Positions 6,511 through 7,610 of a stretch of 7,610 nucleotides of DNA are shown in pieces. Numbering within the stretch: the stretch's first letter is position 1; each line of letters starts with the position of its first letter. Both the position numbers and the translations under genes were made by a program. Origin of the DNA: Victivallales bacterium (GTDB lineage Bacteria; Verrucomicrobiota; Lentisphaeria; Oligosphaerales; Oligosphaeraceae); contig CAAGGB010000301.1 of the NCBI GenBank assembly GCA_900769285.1, positions 1 to 7,610 on the forward strand. Reading direction: 5' to 3'. Below the pieces are notes generated by a model. The model was not told the DNA's origin and did no database searches. It was given only the letters and a program-made list of their open reading frames with translations.

Positions 6511-7610
6511 GCATGACCATTGAGCAACTGTGCGAGCGGATGGCCCGCAAGCAGGCCTCCGACCTGTTCCTGTCGGTGGGGCGTCCCGCCTCGATGCGTG
6601 TGGCGGGCGTCCTCTGCGAGGTCGAGATGCCGCCCGTGACCGAGGACGACGTGCGGCAGTTCATCGCCGCCGCGCTGCCGCCCGGCACCTGGGAGCGGCT
6701 GCTCCGCGAGCGCGACCTCGACGCGGGCGTGCGACTCTCGGACGGCGGACGCTACCGCGTCAACTTCTCCTTCCAGCGCGGCAACCTGGCGCTGGCCGTG
6801 CGGCAGGTGCCCTCCGGCGCCCTCGACCACCGGCGGCTCCTCATCCCCGACGCGGCCATCGCCATGGTCGAGGCCGCCCGCGGGCTCATCCTGGTCACCG
6901 GCGCCACCGGCTCCGGCAAGTCCACCACCATGGCCGCCATGCTCCATCACCTCAACCTCACCGCCAACAAGCACATCGTCACCATCGAGGATCCCATCGA
7001 ATTCGCCCACGACGACATCCGCTGCGTCATCTCCCAGCGCGAGGTCGGCATGGACACCCGCGACGTCGCCTCCGCCCTTCGCCATGTTGTCCGCCAGAAC
7101 CCCGACGTCATCTTTCTCGGCGAAATCCGCGACGTCGAGACGCTGCGGCTCGCCCTGGACGCCGCGCTGACCGGTCATCTCGTCGCCGCCACGATGCACA
7201 CCATCGACGTCGCCCAGACGGTCGAGCGCATCCTCGGGCTGTTCCCCGAGGACACGCGCGAGCAGGTGGCCGCCGACCTCGCCCAGACCCTCGTCGGCAT
7301 CGTCTCACAGCGGCTCGTCCCACGCGCGGACGGGCAGGGCAGGGCGGCCGTCTTCGAGCTCCTCCTCGCCACGCCGCTCGCTCGGCGCCTCATCGCCGCC
7401 CGCGAGCAGCTCGTCCTCCCCGAGGTCATGAAGGGCGGCGTCCAGGACGGCATGACCACCTTCAACCGCAACCTCCTCCAGCGCGTCCGCGAGGGGCTCG
7501 TCACCCAGGAGGACGCCCTCGCCGCCGCCTCCAACCGCGACGAGTTCATGCTCCTCTGCCAGGGCATGGAGACCGGCATCGACACCTTCCGCTCCTACTC
7601 CGCCGACCCC
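6507..7610 (+). CDS. Type IV pilus retraction ATPase, PilT/PilU family (3' end cut by window)
   Basis: 368 codons are visible with no stop. The protein is a cytoplasmic hexameric motor ATPase of the PilT/VirB11 secretion family that drives pilus retraction at the inner membrane. The N-terminal PAS-like domain starts MSMTIEQLCERMARKQASDLFLSVG, as in PilT/PilU. Then come Walker A GATGSGKST (132-140; K138, S139), the Asp box TIEDPIEF (159-166; E161, D162), Walker B VIFLGEIRD (201-209; E206), and the His box TGHLVAATMHT (222-232; H224, H231). The C-terminal part (GMTTFNRNLLQRVREG, then ALAAASNRDEFMLL) is closer to PilU than PilT, and a length above 368 also suits PilU (about 380). I therefore give no firm symbol. 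The start ATG overlaps the ygiQ stop (ATGA). A Shine-Dalgarno AAGGAGG (6486-6492) lies 14 nt upstream, rather far, so coupling to ygiQ translation is likely. No other pilus gene is in view. Confidence 0.93.
   Translation, partial: MSMTIEQLCERMARKQASDLFLSVGRPASMRVAGVLCEVEMPPVTEDDVRQFIAAALPPGTWERLLRERDLDAGVRLSDGGRYRVNFSFQRGNLALAVRQVPSGALDHRRLLIPDAAIAMVEAARGLILVTGATGSGKSTTMAAMLHHLNLTANKHIVTIEDPIEFAHDDIRCVISQREVGMDTRDVASALRHVVRQNPDVIFLGEIRDVETLRLALDAALTGHLVAATMHTIDVAQTVERILGLFPEDTREQVAADLAQTLVGIVSQRLVPRADGQGRAAVFELLLATPLARRLIAAREQLVLPEVMKGGVQDGMTTFNRNLLQRVREGLVTQEDALAAASNRDEFMLLCQGMETGIDTFRSYSADP

Noticed and set aside
6369..7199. Minus-strand 276-residue open frame opposite the pilus ATPase gene
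   Set aside because: The plus-strand frame encodes Walker A, Walker B and His box motifs. The antisense frame is Gly/Val/Asp-rich and carries no motif.
1..7610. CRISPR arrays, tRNA or rRNA genes, insertion sequences
   Set aside because: I saw no regularly spaced repeats, no cloverleaf-like or ribosomal sequence, and no transposase motifs or terminal inverted repeats by eye.

Overview
The window is very GC-rich DNA with dense, mostly non-overlapping genes and strong Shine-Dalgarno sites. It carries a type IV pilus retraction-type ATPase, a YgiQ radical SAM protein, a TrmH/SpoU RNA methyltransferase, a CesT-type (type III secretion chaperone fold) protein and a very long ABC1/UbiB-like kinase. 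This fits a high-GC Gram-negative bacterium. A Kiritimatiellota/Lentisphaerota-type PVC member is my guess, but no ribosomal RNA or other marker is present to test it.

Layout. From 16 to 2973 (+) lies a protein of at least 985 residues with an ABC1-family atypical kinase core (about residues 256-550) between long helical flanks; its reading frame is open to the left edge. After a gap with a perfect GC-rich hairpin (2985-3018), a 168-residue CesT/YbjN-like chaperone is encoded at 3072-3578 (+). A textbook intrinsic terminator (3594-3632) closes this pair. On the minus strand, 4494-3649 encodes a TrmH-family 23S/tRNA-type 2'-O-methyltransferase that probably uses a non-ATG start. A 264-bp divergent intergenic region (4495-4758) follows, with two outward-facing promoter candidates sharing the 8-mer TTATATTA at their -10 and a 7-bp palindrome. 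Rightward, ygiQ (4759-6510) overlaps by ATGA a PilT/PilU-family ATPase gene (6507 to the right edge, no stop reached).

How they fit together. The two left genes look like a secreted-substrate/chaperone pair: a large multidomain kinase followed at once by a small acidic CesT-fold protein, closed by one terminator. That is the arrangement expected for a type III effector and its cognate chaperone, and it is the most interesting reading of the window. It remains inference, because no secretion apparatus gene is visible here. The right half is conserved housekeeping (RNA methylation, radical SAM) joined unexpectedly to a pilus motor gene.
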